Below are positions 1-10,237 of a DNA stretch of 64,000 nt, piece by piece (position 1 is the stretch's first letter; each line of letters starts with the position of its first letter). The stretch is from NCBI GenBank assembly GCA_963763215.1, contig CAVXNX010000023.1, positions 380,100-444,099 of the forward strand, written 5' to 3'. Made by a program: the position numbers and the translations under genes. The notes beneath the pieces are model-generated. The model did no database searches and was not told the DNA's origin. It saw only the letters and a program-made list of their open reading frames with translations. The DNA is from DASQZK01 sp963763215. Lineage in GTDB: Bacteria > Bacteroidota > Bacteroidia > Bacteroidales > GCA-2748055.

Positions 1-336
1 TTTATGAATTTTCCACTTATTTATTGTTTCGAGATTTGATGATAATAGATTTGTTCCTGTAATAGAGATTAAATCCATTTTTCTCATTAAAACCAAAGCA
101 TCAAAGAGAGTATATATTTGAGTAGGGAAATTGGTAATTAAATCCTGCATATATATTTCTCGAAGATATTTATAAAGGCTTTCATAAATAATTTGATCAC
201 CTAAATATTTTGACCGAATTGTAGGATTTAAAATACCAATATTTTTATATAGAGCATCCAAATATTCACGGAGGGGTTTAAACTGTGCCTTTAAATAACC
301 CTTATAATAATTTTTCAAAAATCTTATGTAATTCAT
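1..336 (-). CDS. Polysaccharide pyruvyl transferase family protein, N-terminal part (runs off the left edge)
   Basis: The first 112 codons are visible; the rest lies beyond base 1. The ATG (336-334) overlaps the stop of the upstream flippase as ATGA, so the two are probably translationally coupled. The visible protein has the features of the pyruvyl transferase family: a KYLGDQIIYESLYKYL segment (the usual G-D-x-I-x-E start of the nucleotide-fold domain) and a later DLISITGTNLLSSN segment, which matches the family's 'GGTNLLSS' strand-loop. Such enzymes put ketal-linked pyruvate on sugars of exopolysaccharides, which fits a place beside a flippase and export genes. The stretch is strongly AT-rich, as is common in exchanged polysaccharide loci. 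Family assignment is likely; the substrate is unknown. Confidence 0.68.
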   Translation of the reverse strand, partial: MNYIRFLKNYYKGYLKAQFKPLREYLDALYKNIGILNPTIRSKYLGDQIIYESLYKYLREIYMQDLITNFPTQIYTLFDALVLMRKMDLISITGTNLLSSNLETINKWKIHK

Positions 337-1697
337 TTATTCCAAATTCCTCTTGCTTTGTTATTAATTAATTTATAATATTGAATTGGACTAAGTATAA
401 CAGTATAAAATAAGCAAAAACAAGTAGCTAATATGACACCTGTTGGGCCCCATCCTAGATATTTACCAATGAAAATGCTTAATGGAATGTTAATAATCAT
501 AGAAATGATTGATGTAACTAATTGTAACTTTATTTTACCAATACCATTTATAAAATTCACATAAATCATGTTAAATGTAAATAGAAGTACATAAATTGAC
601 ATTGAAATTGAAAGGTTTGCAGGTATGACTATGTCAGGGCCTACCCATATTTTATAAAACCAATTGGAAATAAAAATCATAAATAGTAAAACAATCGGTA
701 TTAATATCCAAATTTTTTGAATAGACTTAACAGAATATTTTATCCATTTTATATCATTACTTGTATAAGCCTCTGTAAATGCAGACCAATATGGTGTAAT
801 TAAAATAGAATACCCAATAATAATTACAGAAAAATATTTATATGAGACATTATATGGAACAACTTTTTCCGGACCAAAGAGATTACTAATTATAAAATTA
901 TCTGAAGTAAATAAGATGACAGCAGCAATCTGAATAACAAAAAAATTTAATCCTAAACCAGCAATTTCCTTAAAATAAACTTTTTGCCATAGGTGATAAT
1001 TTGGTTTAAATATTTTATACTTACCATTAAATGCAAAGATATTCAGGCCAATTAAAATAATTACAGGTATAGCAGAGAAGATGCTTCCATAAATAAGAAG
1101 AGAATTAGTATCGCTTTTAGTCAATAGCCATATTGCTAATAATGATATTATTTGGGTAATAAACTGAAGTAAATTTTGAATTGAATGATATTGATCTGCT
1201 AAATATATGGAGGTGATTAATTTTGCTACTAATTGAAGACAAAAAAAACTGAATATTATTGGTAATAGAAATCTTAAGTCATTTAGTAAATTTGAATTCG
1301 TATTAAATACTTTAGCCCAGTTTACAAAATGATTAATAATTAAAAATGCTATTACAAGAATAGTACTTATAGCAGTAACAGTATAATAAGCTGTACTTAC
1401 AAATGCCTTCGCTTTTTTAATAGTTCGCAAAGTTTTAGCCTCTGCAAACTTGTTTCGCAATCCATTACCAAGCCCAACATCAAATATAGAAAACCAAGCC
1501 ACAAATGAACTCAACGTTAACCAAATACCATAATTTTCTTTATTTAAATAATGCAAGGTTAATGGGACCAATAGAAAATTAGCAATTATATTTCCAACTT
1601 TTAGAAATAAAGACCAACTGACATGTCTAATAATTTTTTTTGTCCGAGAACTTTTAATTCCGAAATAAAGAAGAATTTTATTTGATACTTTTTTCAA
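333..1697 (-). CDS. wzx: Wzx-type polysaccharide/oligosaccharide flippase
   Basis: 454 aa and almost entirely hydrophobic, with about 12 predicted membrane segments. It begins with the pattern typical of the MATE/MVF flippases of polysaccharide loci: an amphipathic N-terminus, then a first helix and the loop LNKENYGIWLTLSSFVAWF, followed by the FDVGLGNGLRNKFAEA loop that is highly characteristic of Wzx/RfbX proteins. It should flip undecaprenyl-linked repeat units across the inner membrane. The start used is TTG at 1697-1695; no ATG lies nearby in frame and no clear ribosome site is visible, so the start is uncertain. Its end overlaps the start of the pyruvyl transferase by four bases. The gene is much more AT-rich than everything after about 1.9 kb. 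Confidence 0.87.
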   Translation of the reverse strand: MKKVSNKILLYFGIKSSRTKKIIRHVSWSLFLKVGNIIANFLLVPLTLHYLNKENYGIWLTLSSFVAWFSIFDVGLGNGLRNKFAEAKTLRTIKKAKAFVSTAYYTVTAISTILVIAFLIINHFVNWAKVFNTNSNLLNDLRFLLPIIFSFFCLQLVAKLITSIYLADQYHSIQNLLQFITQIISLLAIWLLTKSDTNSLLIYGSIFSAIPVIILIGLNIFAFNGKYKIFKPNYHLWQKVYFKEIAGLGLNFFVIQIAAVILFTSDNFIISNLFGPEKVVPYNVSYKYFSVIIIGYSILITPYWSAFTEAYTSNDIKWIKYSVKSIQKIWILIPIVLLFMIFISNWFYKIWVGPDIVIPANLSISMSIYVLLFTFNMIYVNFINGIGKIKLQLVTSIISMIINIPLSIFIGKYLGWGPTGVILATCFCLFYTVILSPIQYYKLINNKARGIWNK

Positions 1698-1775
1698 ATT
1701 AAGAAATTTTAATAAAAAAAAGAATGGTTATTACATACTCTAGCATTAAAAAACAATAAGTGTTATAAATTATTT

Positions 1776-2888
1776 TTAAAAATGTTTCTTTATTTTTTGT
1801 TGTAGATCTTTAAAAAATAAAAATAAAATAGTAAATACGAACCCTAACAAAAACCATAGAATTATAATGAACAATCTCTTTGGTTTACTCTTTTCCACCG
1901 GCACCTGAACCGGATTCAGGACCTTAAATACCGGTGTTTCTTCCTGGACTTTTATTTTTGCCTGTTCCAGCTGCTGGGAAAGGCTGTTGTAAACATTGAA
2001 AGTTAAATTATACTGGGCATGAAGGCGGTCTTCTTCACTTTGTATCCGGGCAGAGACAATGTTTTTATTCCGATCACGGAAATTTGCCAGGGATTCCTGG
2101 GCATTGATAAATTCTTTTTTGGATTTTGCATGTTGTTCCTGGATAAAGTCCAGATTTTGTCTGACTTTTTCTATCCGGTATTCAGTAATATATGAGGTTA
2201 AATAATGCACGGTTTTTTCTGTAAGCTGGGCGGCTAACACAGGATCAGGGAATTCAGCGCTGATGGTGATCACACCGCTCTTGTCATCCACGTCTGCCAC
2301 AATTTTTTCCTTCAAAATTTTAATGGCGTCACTTTGTTTTTTTGTGATTTTAACAGGCCCAGATGCTGGATGGGAGCGATGACTGCATCATCCGAACTCC
2401 TGAAAAGTTTCAGAATGGTAAAAGGTAATCCAATCGTAAATTTCTTAATATAACCGATAAGGGATGTTCTTTTAAGGTCAGTCATATAGGCATACATCGT
2501 GGCGGTGGTATCGAGGGAAGGAATATCAACCCTGGTATCCAGCAGATGCAGCATAAAGGGGGTGCTGTGGATAATGTCTGGATAAAGCTGGGGACCAAAG
2601 GCATCTAGCCTCCGCTAAGGCTGCTCATGTCAATCCCTGCCAGTGCACCCAGACCGCCAAACTGCTTGAGCAGGCTGCTGGCACCACCTTCCTTGCCGGT
2701 TACTTCAGGCAGGAGCTTGGCTTCCGACTTGTATTCCTTCGTGCTGCCAAAAGCAATGAGCAGTCCCAGTGCGAAAAAGATCGCGACAGTCTTGTAGATC
2801 AGCCTGCGTTCGTCCCAATTTTGCGGGCAATTTCGATCAGATCGATTTCGTCTGATGATGTGGTACTGGTATTATTTTTTTCTGACAT
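1776..2888 (-). CDS. wzz: Wzz-type chain-length determinant protein, split by three frameshifts
   Basis: Three consecutive reading-frame pieces join into one protein of about 370 aa. The N-terminus starts at ATG 2888 (MSEKNNTSTTSSDEIDLIE), followed by a first membrane helix (KTVAIFFALGLLIAFGS). A periplasmic coiled-coil-rich region follows, and the C-terminus has a proline-rich turn (NPVQVPVEKSKPKR) before a second helix, the standard Wzz/GNVR layout. Frame breaks lie near 2817 (one T short in a T run), near 2610 (one C short) and near 2375 (one G short in GGG). Adding one base at each restores a continuous family-like sequence. Wzz controls polymer length in Wzy-dependent export. It sits between the export protein and the flippase. 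Either the gene is decayed or, more likely, the sequence carries homopolymer errors. Confidence 0.8.
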
Positions 2889-2994
2889 TTTTAAATATAA
2901 TGATTGAATGTTTTTTATAATTAATATGTTATTGCTTTTTTCCATTTAGGAGCTTCGTATACTACTTTCTCACTACACAACACATTCCTCATTC

Positions 2995-5523
2995 TTAAAA
3001 TTTCCCAATTAAAGTTACCAACACCAACGCCATCGATGCCACTGCCGAACTTATACTTATCGCCTGCTGTGCTGAAATTTTTTCCTCTCTGGTTTCTTTG
3101 GTACGATGATCTCAGCTCCCGGCTCAATTTTAGGATAACTCTTGAATAAAATGAAATTATGTGTTCTGTCTACGGAACCATTGGCATATAGTACATAAGT
3201 TTTCGAACATCTGGCTTCTTCGGCAAAACCTCCCGCATCAGAAATATAATTTCGAAAACTCTGGTTACTTTTATATTTCACCGTGACGGATAGAACAGAG
3301 CTCCGCTTAAACGTACGGTTTGAAGCTGTTGTGGTATCTGCAGGCGATCACCCTCCATCAGGGTCAGATCGTAAGCGGAATGTGGATGCTGAATAATTTT
3401 GGTAAGATCAATGCCAATGGCTTGTTCCTTTAAATCGGTGAATTCTAATGTATCATTGGAACCGGACCGGAGAGCTTCCAATGCCTGGATACGCTGTTTT
3501 TCATTCGATTCTATCTTTCGAACTAGAGTAGCCCCTGCCAGATAAGCCTGATCTGTCATCCCGCCTGCCCGATTGATCAGGTCTGATATACACTCATCCT
3601 TGGATGCGATGGTATAGTCCCCGGAAACGCCACTTCTCCTTCAACTTTAATGAGCTTTTGAGACGCATAACCGGGGGAATGACGGATAAATACCATATCA
3701 TAAGGTTGAAGAATAAATGAGGAAGCACTATCCGATAGTATTAAATCATGATTAAGTCTAAAGGTGAATAAATCAGCCAGCTCGGCTTTTGGCTTGTCGC
3801 GGATCCGTCCTTCACCCTCCTTGCCACTTCTACCCTCGCAAGAGATGCAGATTCGAGTAGTCCGCCTGAGTTCCGAATGAGTTCCCAAGGGTCATATTAT
3901 TCACCCAAGGGTATTCTCCTGGTTGTTTGACGTCGCCTTTGATGCTTACATTAAAAGATTCTTCCAGATCAAAAATTGAACTGATGTTGATGATATCTTC
4001 GCGTTGTAATAAAATATCATTTGCCGGACCGGCGTTTAGCGAATTCAGGTTAACAGGGATGAGTTCAGTCCTTAAACTTGGTGATAATCTGTAAATGGAT
4101 GCTCTTGGTAAGAATGCATCCTCTCTTAAACCATCAGCCAATTGAATCAAATCGTTCAGTGTCATTCCCGGAGTCAATTCATATTCGCCTTCACGGTATA
4201 CGGCACCTTTGATGATTACACGATTTTCATACCTTGATAAGATCTTTCCTACTATAATATCATCACCATCTTGCAGAACTGTGGTCTCATATCGTTCCGA
4301 GGGTATATCCAGTATTCTCTTTTCTTTTAGGCTATTTCTGAGAATTTTAATGCGATTTTTGTAGGCATTTTCATTAAATCCTCCGGCAAATCTAAGGACA
4401 TCTGCGATCGTTTCAGAACCTACCGCTTCATATATTGCCGGACGTTTTACTTCACCCTCAACCCTGATTCTTTCCTGATATGGGTTGACAAAAATGATAT
4501 CCTGATCCTGTAACCTGATATTTTGTTCAGGTAAACCATGAAGAAGAAAATCATAAAGATCCAATTTGGCAACACGTTTATTTTCCCGAATGACACTTAT
4601 GTTCCGGTAACTACCTTTTTCCCCGGGTCCCCCTGCCAGATAAAGTGCATTGAATGCACTCGCAAGCGAAGGAAGTGTATAGGTCCCAGGCATCTTGATT
4701 TCACCAGCAATATTTATTTTAATACTGCGAACGTTGCCGATGGTCACCTCTGCAAAGGTATTGGGATTAAGACCTTTCATCCCGGAGTAAATATTAGCAA
4801 GCCTGCTTTTTATGATTTCACCGGCTTTCTCCATAGTTAGACCGCTGACCTGAATGGGAGCAAGATTGCTGATGTTGATATAACCTTCGGGAGAAACCTG
4901 TAAACGATAATCTTCCTGAGATGCGCCCCAGATATTAATGACTAATTCATCGCCCGGGCCAAGCTGGTAATTTTGGGGGGTAGGAATATTTAAACTGGGC
5001 TCAAAAGAAAGCTTCTTGTTGTTGAACAGATCCTTTCCAAATATATCTAGTTCTGTTTCTCTGGATTTATTATCCAAACTATCATATAATTTATCAGGAA
5101 CGATATTGTGAAACACATCATCTTTTTTTGAGAGCTCGCTACCCCTCTGGAGATTTAAGTTCCTCATTTCTGAGGGATTTAAAAGATCTTCTGATTGTCC
5201 GCTTTTTATTTTTTCTATTCTTTTTTGAAGATTAACGATCTCAGTATAAGGCATACCCTGGATATTGCAGCGGATTCCAACTGTTCCATGGTCATGCCGC
5301 TTTCTTTAGCTCTGGAAATAAATTGTTTTACCTGTTCATCGGAGAGTTCGTTGACTTTAACTTTACTTAGATCATTTATGTTGAGGACTGGGGATTGGCC
5401 ATGAACGACAGAACTAATTGAAATGGAAATAAAAAATAAGGCGATTCTTAAGATTGTCGAAGTTTCTGCGGGAAAAGGACGTTTTAATATCATAATTATT
5501 TTTTTGAATAACAGTTCCTTCAT
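2995..5523 (-). CDS. SLBB-domain outer-membrane polysaccharide export protein (Wza/BexD-like), split by six frameshifts
   Basis: Joined, the pieces give about 840 aa, the usual length of the large Bacteroidota Wza-like proteins. A signal peptide (start ATG 5523; cleavage near VVHGQ) is followed by a helical segment, a Poly_export domain (YQLGPGDELVINIWGAS) and several SLBB repeats (for example IAGEIKMPGTYTL, VEGEVKRPAIYE, IKGAVYREGEYEL, IKGDVKQPGEYPW). It ends with a membrane helix whose last residues are VLVTLIGKF, stop at 2995-2997. Frame breaks occur near 5260, 3880, 3800, 3625, 3290 and 3085; each is repaired by one added base, mostly in G, C or A runs. It should form the outer-membrane exit channel for the polysaccharide. 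It is first in the minus-strand order export, wzz, wzx, pyruvyl transferase. Confidence 0.86.
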
Positions 5524-6566
5524 TTATTGGCGTTCAATGAAGCTGCATGATTAAGGACCAGTTCAAATCCATACACAGTACAAACGTAGCTTTTTACCTG
5601 GGATATTTGTGACAGAATTCTCATATCCTCTTTCTGTGATGCCAGAATCACATTGGCAAATTTTTTTAACAATCGGATAATTCAATAATAATTTAGACCG
5701 TGCAATTTTACATAATAATTCTTGTTTTCAATGCGATGAATCTAACAATGAATTTTAATTTTGAACGATTCAAAATAAACATTGATCCTGATTAGAAATT
5801 ACTGTGCAAATCAAATTATATACTGATAACCAGTAGTATATATGTGGTATAAATTCTAAATATTGATTTTGGAAATCAAAGTCACCATCAATAATTCTTT
5901 CTGCTCGATCCCCTGAAAAAAAGATACTAAATTTAGTTTTATTAATATTTTTAGGAAATTTTTTTGGCAAGGTTATTTCCCGTTTGGAATGAAAAGGCCA
6001 TTAAATCAAGGGAATATCTGGTTTCTCACCCTTCCTTTCTATACCAGTTAATCCCCTTTTCAGTACCATCCAGAAAATATTGCATAATGCTGTATCTTCA
6101 GTATGTTGAAGAGAAAGATGTAGAATTATTTACTGAATAATGTACATTTGTTCAGGCCCAAGTATAGTTGCGGTTCAGATGGTTGACCTATCTGAACTGG
6201 CAAAAGGCAGTACCTTCCCCTCACCGCCAATATAGTGAGAAAAATGCTTATACACCTCGCTAAGGCGATATGCCCATTGTCCTGACCCATACTAACTGCC
6301 AAAATCCTGTTTTTTCAGAGGTCACCGACTATCGATTCCCGAAGTATGCGAATTCTGTTAATCCTGAACAACGGCATCATCGTCCATTGGAACTGAAAGT
6401 GTCCTACCACCACATCCATTTTGACGGCGTCACCAAGTATTAGTTGATAATAAACCTGAGCCGGGAAAAAAACCCCTAAGAAGAGGCATTGCCGCCCCTC
6501 TGATTTTTTACCACCTCTTCCTTCGTGCCTTCGCGCCTTTGTGTTTATCTCCCCTCCGTGCCCTTC
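5524..6566. other. Gene-poor stretch upstream of the exopolysaccharide operon
   Basis: About 1 kb without a convincing gene. The part from 5.5 to 6.0 kb is AT-rich and should contain the promoter of the export operon, but I could not fix a -7/-33 pair. From about 6.17 to 6.45 kb the composition turns more coding-like. A short plus-strand frame ends at a TAG near 6441 (DGVTKY stop) without a plausible start, so a gene remnant is possible. I recognise no family in it. Confidence 0.45.
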
Positions 6567-7895
6567 TCATTCCTTCGTGTACTTCAAGTCCTCCTCCCTG
6601 TACCAGTTAATCTTCCTCGTCAACACCATGAACAATCCCAGTACCATAAATAATCCAACACTCCCGAAAAGCAACGCATAGTCCTGCATCCTGAGGATGA
6701 TGTACAGGAAAATGTAAAGGGCGGATAATACACCTCCGGTGAACAAAGCATATTTGAACGATCCCAGGGAAGAATGGATGTAATAGGAGATCAGAAGGAT
6801 CACGACGATCGACGAGATCAGATAGGCCAAACTGAAACCCAGATGCTCTGAGAGACTCACGAGAAGACTGTAAAAAATGACCAGGGCAATTCCTGTCAGG
6901 ACATATTGCACGGGATGCAGCCTCTTGCTGTTCAGGATCTCCACCAGCATGAACAAAAGGAAGGTCAGTCCGATGAACATCAGGGCGTATTTCACCGAAC
7001 GGTACGACTGCTGGTAATGGCCGACAGGATTGATCAGCTCGACGCCGAAATCCGAATCCGATATGGAATAATGACTGTCCGACCAGATTTGAGGGTAATT
7101 CCTGTTGAGCTGCGTGATCATCCAACTGGCGGTGAATCCGTTTTCACCGATCTGGCTGTCGGCAGGTAGAAAGGCGCCTGTAAATCCCGGGTCGGGCCAT
7201 TTCGATTGCATATCCACATGGGTTTTCCGGCCAAGGGGAAAGGTTGTGAAGGTCTTTGTGCCGTTCAGATCCAGGTGTGTGGTAAATGTGACCGGATCGG
7301 GTAACCCATTTTCCACCGGAACGTAACAATGAAATCCGCTTTTTACCAGGTCGTCATCCTGGATTCCCGGAATGATGGCGGGCGAGGTCCCCTGCCAGTG
7401 CAGTTCCACATCGTTCCTTATCCCCCTCATGTCCGTGATCCCCATGGTGAGATAGGCCTTATCCCACAGAATATCTCCGGGATTCAAACCGAAGGACGAG
7501 ATATCCGGCTTTTCAAAACGGCCTGTTATGTTCACCGAAGCCTGGTAAACAATGACCTTGAAAATCCCACGATGCCTCTCCTCCGGGAGGAGCTTCGTTT
7601 CAATATCGAGTTCCGTGGGTAAGACATGTAAACGGTGAATCGTGACGATATGCTTACCTTCATCTTCGGAGTATACCTTGTAAGGCAGGGTCAGCCATGG
7701 CCCGGCCACTTTCTGCTCATTGCCCCATCGTGAACTGATCTCTGCGAGGACTTCCGACCCTCTTTGTTCCCGTTCCTTTATCAGGCTTTTGACCCATTGG
7801 GCGGGAATTAGCAGTAATAAACTGATCACCCCGACAAGGCAAAATTTAAAGGTGATGCTCCGGAAAAATCGTTGTACATAAGTGGTTGTTTCCAT
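6567..7895 (-). CDS. creD: CreD family inner-membrane protein
   Basis: 442 aa, the usual CreD length. One membrane helix near the N-terminus (residues about 15-32, with LLLLIPAQW) is followed by a large periplasmic domain of about 270 residues beginning with the conserved region around REQRGSEVLAEISSRWG and the phrase VAGPWLTLPY. The C-terminal 140 residues contain about five membrane helices. CreD responds to envelope stress or beta-lactams in gamma-proteobacteria; in Bacteroidota its biochemical role is not known. It is third in an operon with a winged-helix regulator and a membrane protein. A 17 bp palindrome lies 20 bases before its ATG, so it probably has its own regulated promoter. Confidence 0.93.
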   Translation of the reverse strand: METTTYVQRFFRSITFKFCLVGVISLLLLIPAQWVKSLIKEREQRGSEVLAEISSRWGNEQKVAGPWLTLPYKVYSEDEGKHIVTIHRLHVLPTELDIETKLLPEERHRGIFKVIVYQASVNITGRFEKPDISSFGLNPGDILWDKAYLTMGITDMRGIRNDVELHWQGTSPAIIPGIQDDDLVKSGFHCYVPVENGLPDPVTFTTHLDLNGTKTFTTFPLGRKTHVDMQSKWPDPGFTGAFLPADSQIGENGFTASWMITQLNRNYPQIWSDSHYSISDSDFGVELINPVGHYQQSYRSVKYALMFIGLTFLLFMLVEILNSKRLHPVQYVLTGIALVIFYSLLVSLSEHLGFSLAYLISSIVVILLISYYIHSSLGSFKYALFTGGVLSALYIFLYIILRMQDYALLFGSVGLFMVLGLFMVLTRKINWYREEDLKYTKE

Positions 7896-7915
7896 GATAA
7901 GTTTAGTTTAAAAGA

Positions 7916-7932
7916 ACTTTGAAATACAAAGT
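7916..7932. promoter_or_regulatory. Palindromic operator upstream of creD
   Basis: ACTTTGAAATACAAAGT is a perfect 6+6 palindrome with a 5-base spacer. The same arms and spacer length recur at 8935-8951 before the first gene of the same operon. Read on the minus strand, the distal arm forms TCACTTTG, close to the Bacteroidota -7 box, so binding there would block transcription. The neighbouring winged-helix protein is the likely binder. Confidence 0.65.
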
Positions 7933-7948
7933 GAATAGACAAAAAAAA

Positions 7949-8248
7949 TTAGCGTGACTTTTTGATCAGTTTTTCCAGTGCCGTGAGATGGCGCTCAAAT
8001 TCCATCCGGCCGGATTTTGTGGCTTTGTAACTGGTACGCGGTTTTCGTCCGACGAACTCCTTCCGAACCTCGATCATTTCCGCTTTCTCGAGCGCTTTGA
8101 GATGGCTCGCCAGATTTCCGTCGGTGATCTCCAGTGTCTCTTTCAGGGTGTTAAAATCCACCAGGTCATTCACCATCAACACCGACATGATGCCCAGGCG
8201 GATCCTGCTCTCAAAGGCTTTGTTCAGGTTGTTGACCGGATCTTTCAT
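7949..8248 (-). CDS. Winged-helix transcriptional regulator (ArsR/MarR-like, CreD-associated)
   Basis: 99 aa, a single winged-helix domain. The recognition region is FNTLKETLEITDGNLASHLK, with the typical 'N-L-A/S-x-H-L-K-x-L' helix, followed by a wing with VGRKPRTSYKATKSG. Small stand-alone regulators of this type are very often found next to creD in Bacteroidota. Its ATG overlaps the stop of the upstream membrane-protein gene by four bases, and creD starts 53 bases downstream. Two identical-arm palindromes flank it in the operon, which points to autoregulation plus control of creD. The effector is unknown. Confidence 0.9.
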   Translation of the reverse strand: MKDPVNNLNKAFESRIRLGIMSVLMVNDLVDFNTLKETLEITDGNLASHLKALEKAEMIEVRKEFVGRKPRTSYKATKSGRMEFERHLTALEKLIKKSR

Positions 8249-8907
8249 GTTGCAGTTAATTGACCATCCTCCTTTACCCTGTCATATTTATAATACAGGA
8301 TGGTGCCGTATATCAGGTGCAGCACTCCAAATCCAATGGTCCAGAATAGAAGGCCATGATTGATAAATACGAAGGACAATATTCCAAGCAGGATTTCCAA
8401 AAGCCCGAGATAGTTGATATCTGAATATGAATATTTCCCGGCGCTGATCAATCCGAGACCGTAAAAGATCAGCATGAATGGTGCGATGTCACTGACCTGC
8501 GAACGGACCAGCAGAATGATGATGACCAGCCCGCCTGTGATCAGCGGAATGAACAGATTGAGGATCATTCTTCTGGCCGCCAAATTCCAAAATTTTACCC
8601 CCATCCGCCTGGCTTTGCGCGCTGAAAAATAATAGCCGGCAACCAGGGTCAGCCCCAGAACCAGTCCGGCATCCACGATGAAAAAGGAAACCGGCTTGAT
8701 CCCGGAATTCAAACCGGCAGACCGATAAAGTTCATCAGCGTGAATACCGCCCATATTGATGTGCCAATACGCGATGCCGGCTCCCAGAAGAGCAAAAATG
8801 CCTGCAAAAATTCCCGACAGACCGCTCAGTGAAAGAAAACGGCTCGATTTTTCCATCAGGCGCCTGATTTCGCGGAGATCCTCCAGCCGGGTTGTATGCG
8901 TTTCCAT
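8245..8907 (-). CDS. Integral membrane protein of the creD operon
   Basis: I choose ATG 8907 (METHTTRLEDLREI); the upstream extension is AT-rich and contains the operator. The protein is 220 aa, with a short cytoplasmic N-terminal helix and then about six membrane segments. It ends by overlapping the start of the winged-helix regulator by four bases (ATGA). Proteins of this layout accompany the regulator and creD in other Bacteroidota, but no function is established. It may sense the envelope signal that the regulator acts on; that is inference from position. Confidence 0.85.
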   Translation of the reverse strand: METHTTRLEDLREIRRLMEKSSRFLSLSGLSGIFAGIFALLGAGIAYWHINMGGIHADELYRSAGLNSGIKPVSFFIVDAGLVLGLTLVAGYYFSARKARRMGVKFWNLAARRMILNLFIPLITGGLVIIILLVRSQVSDIAPFMLIFYGLGLISAGKYSYSDINYLGLLEILLGILSFVFINHGLLFWTIGFGVLHLIYGTILYYKYDRVKEDGQLTAT

Positions 8908-8934
8908 TGGAATGGTTTGAATTAATTTAAAAGT

Positions 8935-8951
8935 ACTTTGAAAGGCAAAGT
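8935..8951. promoter_or_regulatory. Palindromic operator upstream of the membrane protein / winged-helix / creD operon
   Basis: ACTTTGAAAGGCAAAGT has the same 6-base arms and 5-base spacer as the site before creD; here the arms extend by one more base (T...A). It lies 27 bases before the chosen ATG at 8907. On the minus strand the distal arm reads TTACTTTG, one mismatch from a TAnnTTTG -7 box. Confidence 0.68.
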
Positions 8952-9054
8952 AAAATAAAAATTCAATACCATGCAAATGAAATAACAGAATTTTTTATTC
9001 TGAAGCTGAAACCGTCATCAAGGGGGGACGTTGTACCCACGTATCCACCTGGAC

Positions 9055-9074
9055 GGGCGGGTCGCGACCCGCCC
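9055..9074. repeat. Perfect 20 bp GC palindrome
   Basis: GGGCGGGTCGCGACCCGCCC is its own reverse complement. It has the look of a dispersed REP-like hairpin and lies just outside the creD operon at the start of the repeat-rich zone. Confidence 0.7.
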
Positions 9075-9142
9075 CAACAGCCGGCCTCAACAGACCTTAT
9101 AAATATAACGGTATGACTAACTGTCAGACGTTCTCACGGCCC

Positions 9143-9466
9143 TCATAACCTCATCACTTTGTTTTCCTTACTTTCTTTTCAAGGGCAAAAGAAAGTAACA
9201 AAGAAACCCTCCGCGATTGACAACCCTCTCTCGCCCTTGTCGCACAGGCCAACATCACTGGGGCCGGGCTCGTTCAGGTTCGCACCAATCGCGGGTTGCC
9301 ATCGCGCTCTGCTAAGGTTTTTTTCGTGGAGAACGGAGAACGTATTACAAACGGTGTTAATGGAGAAGCATTCACCCGGTATGATCGTATGCACGTTTTC
9401 AATCGGATTCCCCTATCAAGGGACTGATGTTAATCTTCGTCTAAAACATGACGGTAACTTTCTCAC
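9143..9466. repeat. Dispersed repeat family A, copy 1
   Basis: It carries a hairpin (CTTTCTTTT, 7-base loop, AAAAGAAAG at 9171-9195), then a conserved block of about 140 bases up to CTCTGCTAA and a more variable tail. It is almost identical to copy 2, from which it is offset by exactly 368 bases. Open frames inside it on both strands recur with the repeat and are not treated as genes. Confidence 0.85.
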
Positions 9467-9510
9467 TTTCTCACGTCCTTCATCACCCCATCACCCCATC
9501 ACCCATCACC

Positions 9511-9834
9511 TCATAACCTCATCACTTTGTTTTCCTTACTTTCTTTTCAAGGGCAAAAGAAAGTAACAAAGAAACCCTCCGCGATTGACAACCCTCTCTC
9601 GCCCTTGTCGCACAGGCCAACATCACTGGGGCCGGGCTCGTTCAGGTTCGCACCAATCGCGGGTTGCCATCGCGCTCTGCTAAGGTTTTTTTCGTGGAGA
9701 ACGGAGAACGTATTACAAACGGTGTTAATGGAGAAGCATTCACCCGGTATGATCGTATGCACGTTTTCAATCGGATTCCCCTATCAAGGGACTGATGTTA
9801 ATCTTCGTCTAAAACATGACGGTGACTTTCTCAC
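9511..9834. repeat. Dispersed repeat family A, copy 2
   Basis: A near-perfect tandem duplicate of copy 1; only a few bases differ. The hairpin is at 9539-9563. Simple-sequence runs built from 'catcacccc' and 'actttctc' lie on either side and probably mark slippage or recombination joints. Confidence 0.85.
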
Positions 9835-9910
9835 TTTCTCACTTTCTCACTTTCTCACTTTCTTCATCACCCCATCACCCCATCACCCATCACTCCATCA
9901 CTTTTCCTCA

Positions 9911-10150
9911 CTTTCTTTTCAAGGGCAAAAGAAAGTAACAAAGAAACCCTCCGCGATTGACAACCCTCTCTCGCCCTTGTCGCACAGGCCAACATCACTG
10001 GGGCCGGGCTCGTTCAGGTTCGCACCAATCGCGGGTTGCCATCGCGCTCTGCTAATATTTTAATCGTAAGATGGAGAATATATTTTAAACGGCGTTGGTG
10101 GAGGAGCATTTCCGCCAGGTATGATCGCATGCACGATTTCAATCTGACTC
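9911..10150. repeat. Dispersed repeat family A, copy 3 (diverged tail)
   Basis: The hairpin and conserved block match copies 1 and 2 up to CTCTGCTAA. After that point the tail changes (taatattttaatcg), giving a second sub-type that copy 5 shares. Confidence 0.8.
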
Positions 10151-10237
10151 GTGGTACATAACTGACAACTATCCTTGTCACTACGCTTCCCGTACCAATG
10201 TACTGTCCTCCTCCGTACCCGCGTATCTACGTAACCC

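Noticed and set aside
2995..5523. Programmed frameshifting or phase variation as the cause of the breaks in the export gene
   Set aside because: Six separate breaks in one gene and similar breaks in housekeeping genes make a general indel-error cause much simpler; no slippery heptamer with a structure is evident.
5770..5970. A 66-residue minus-strand frame upstream of the export operon
   Set aside because: AT-rich, no family likeness, no ribosome site or partner gene.
6301..6441. A possible transposase remnant near 6.4 kb
   Set aside because: The short plus-strand frame ending in DGVTKY has no recognisable transposase motif and no inverted repeats flank it.
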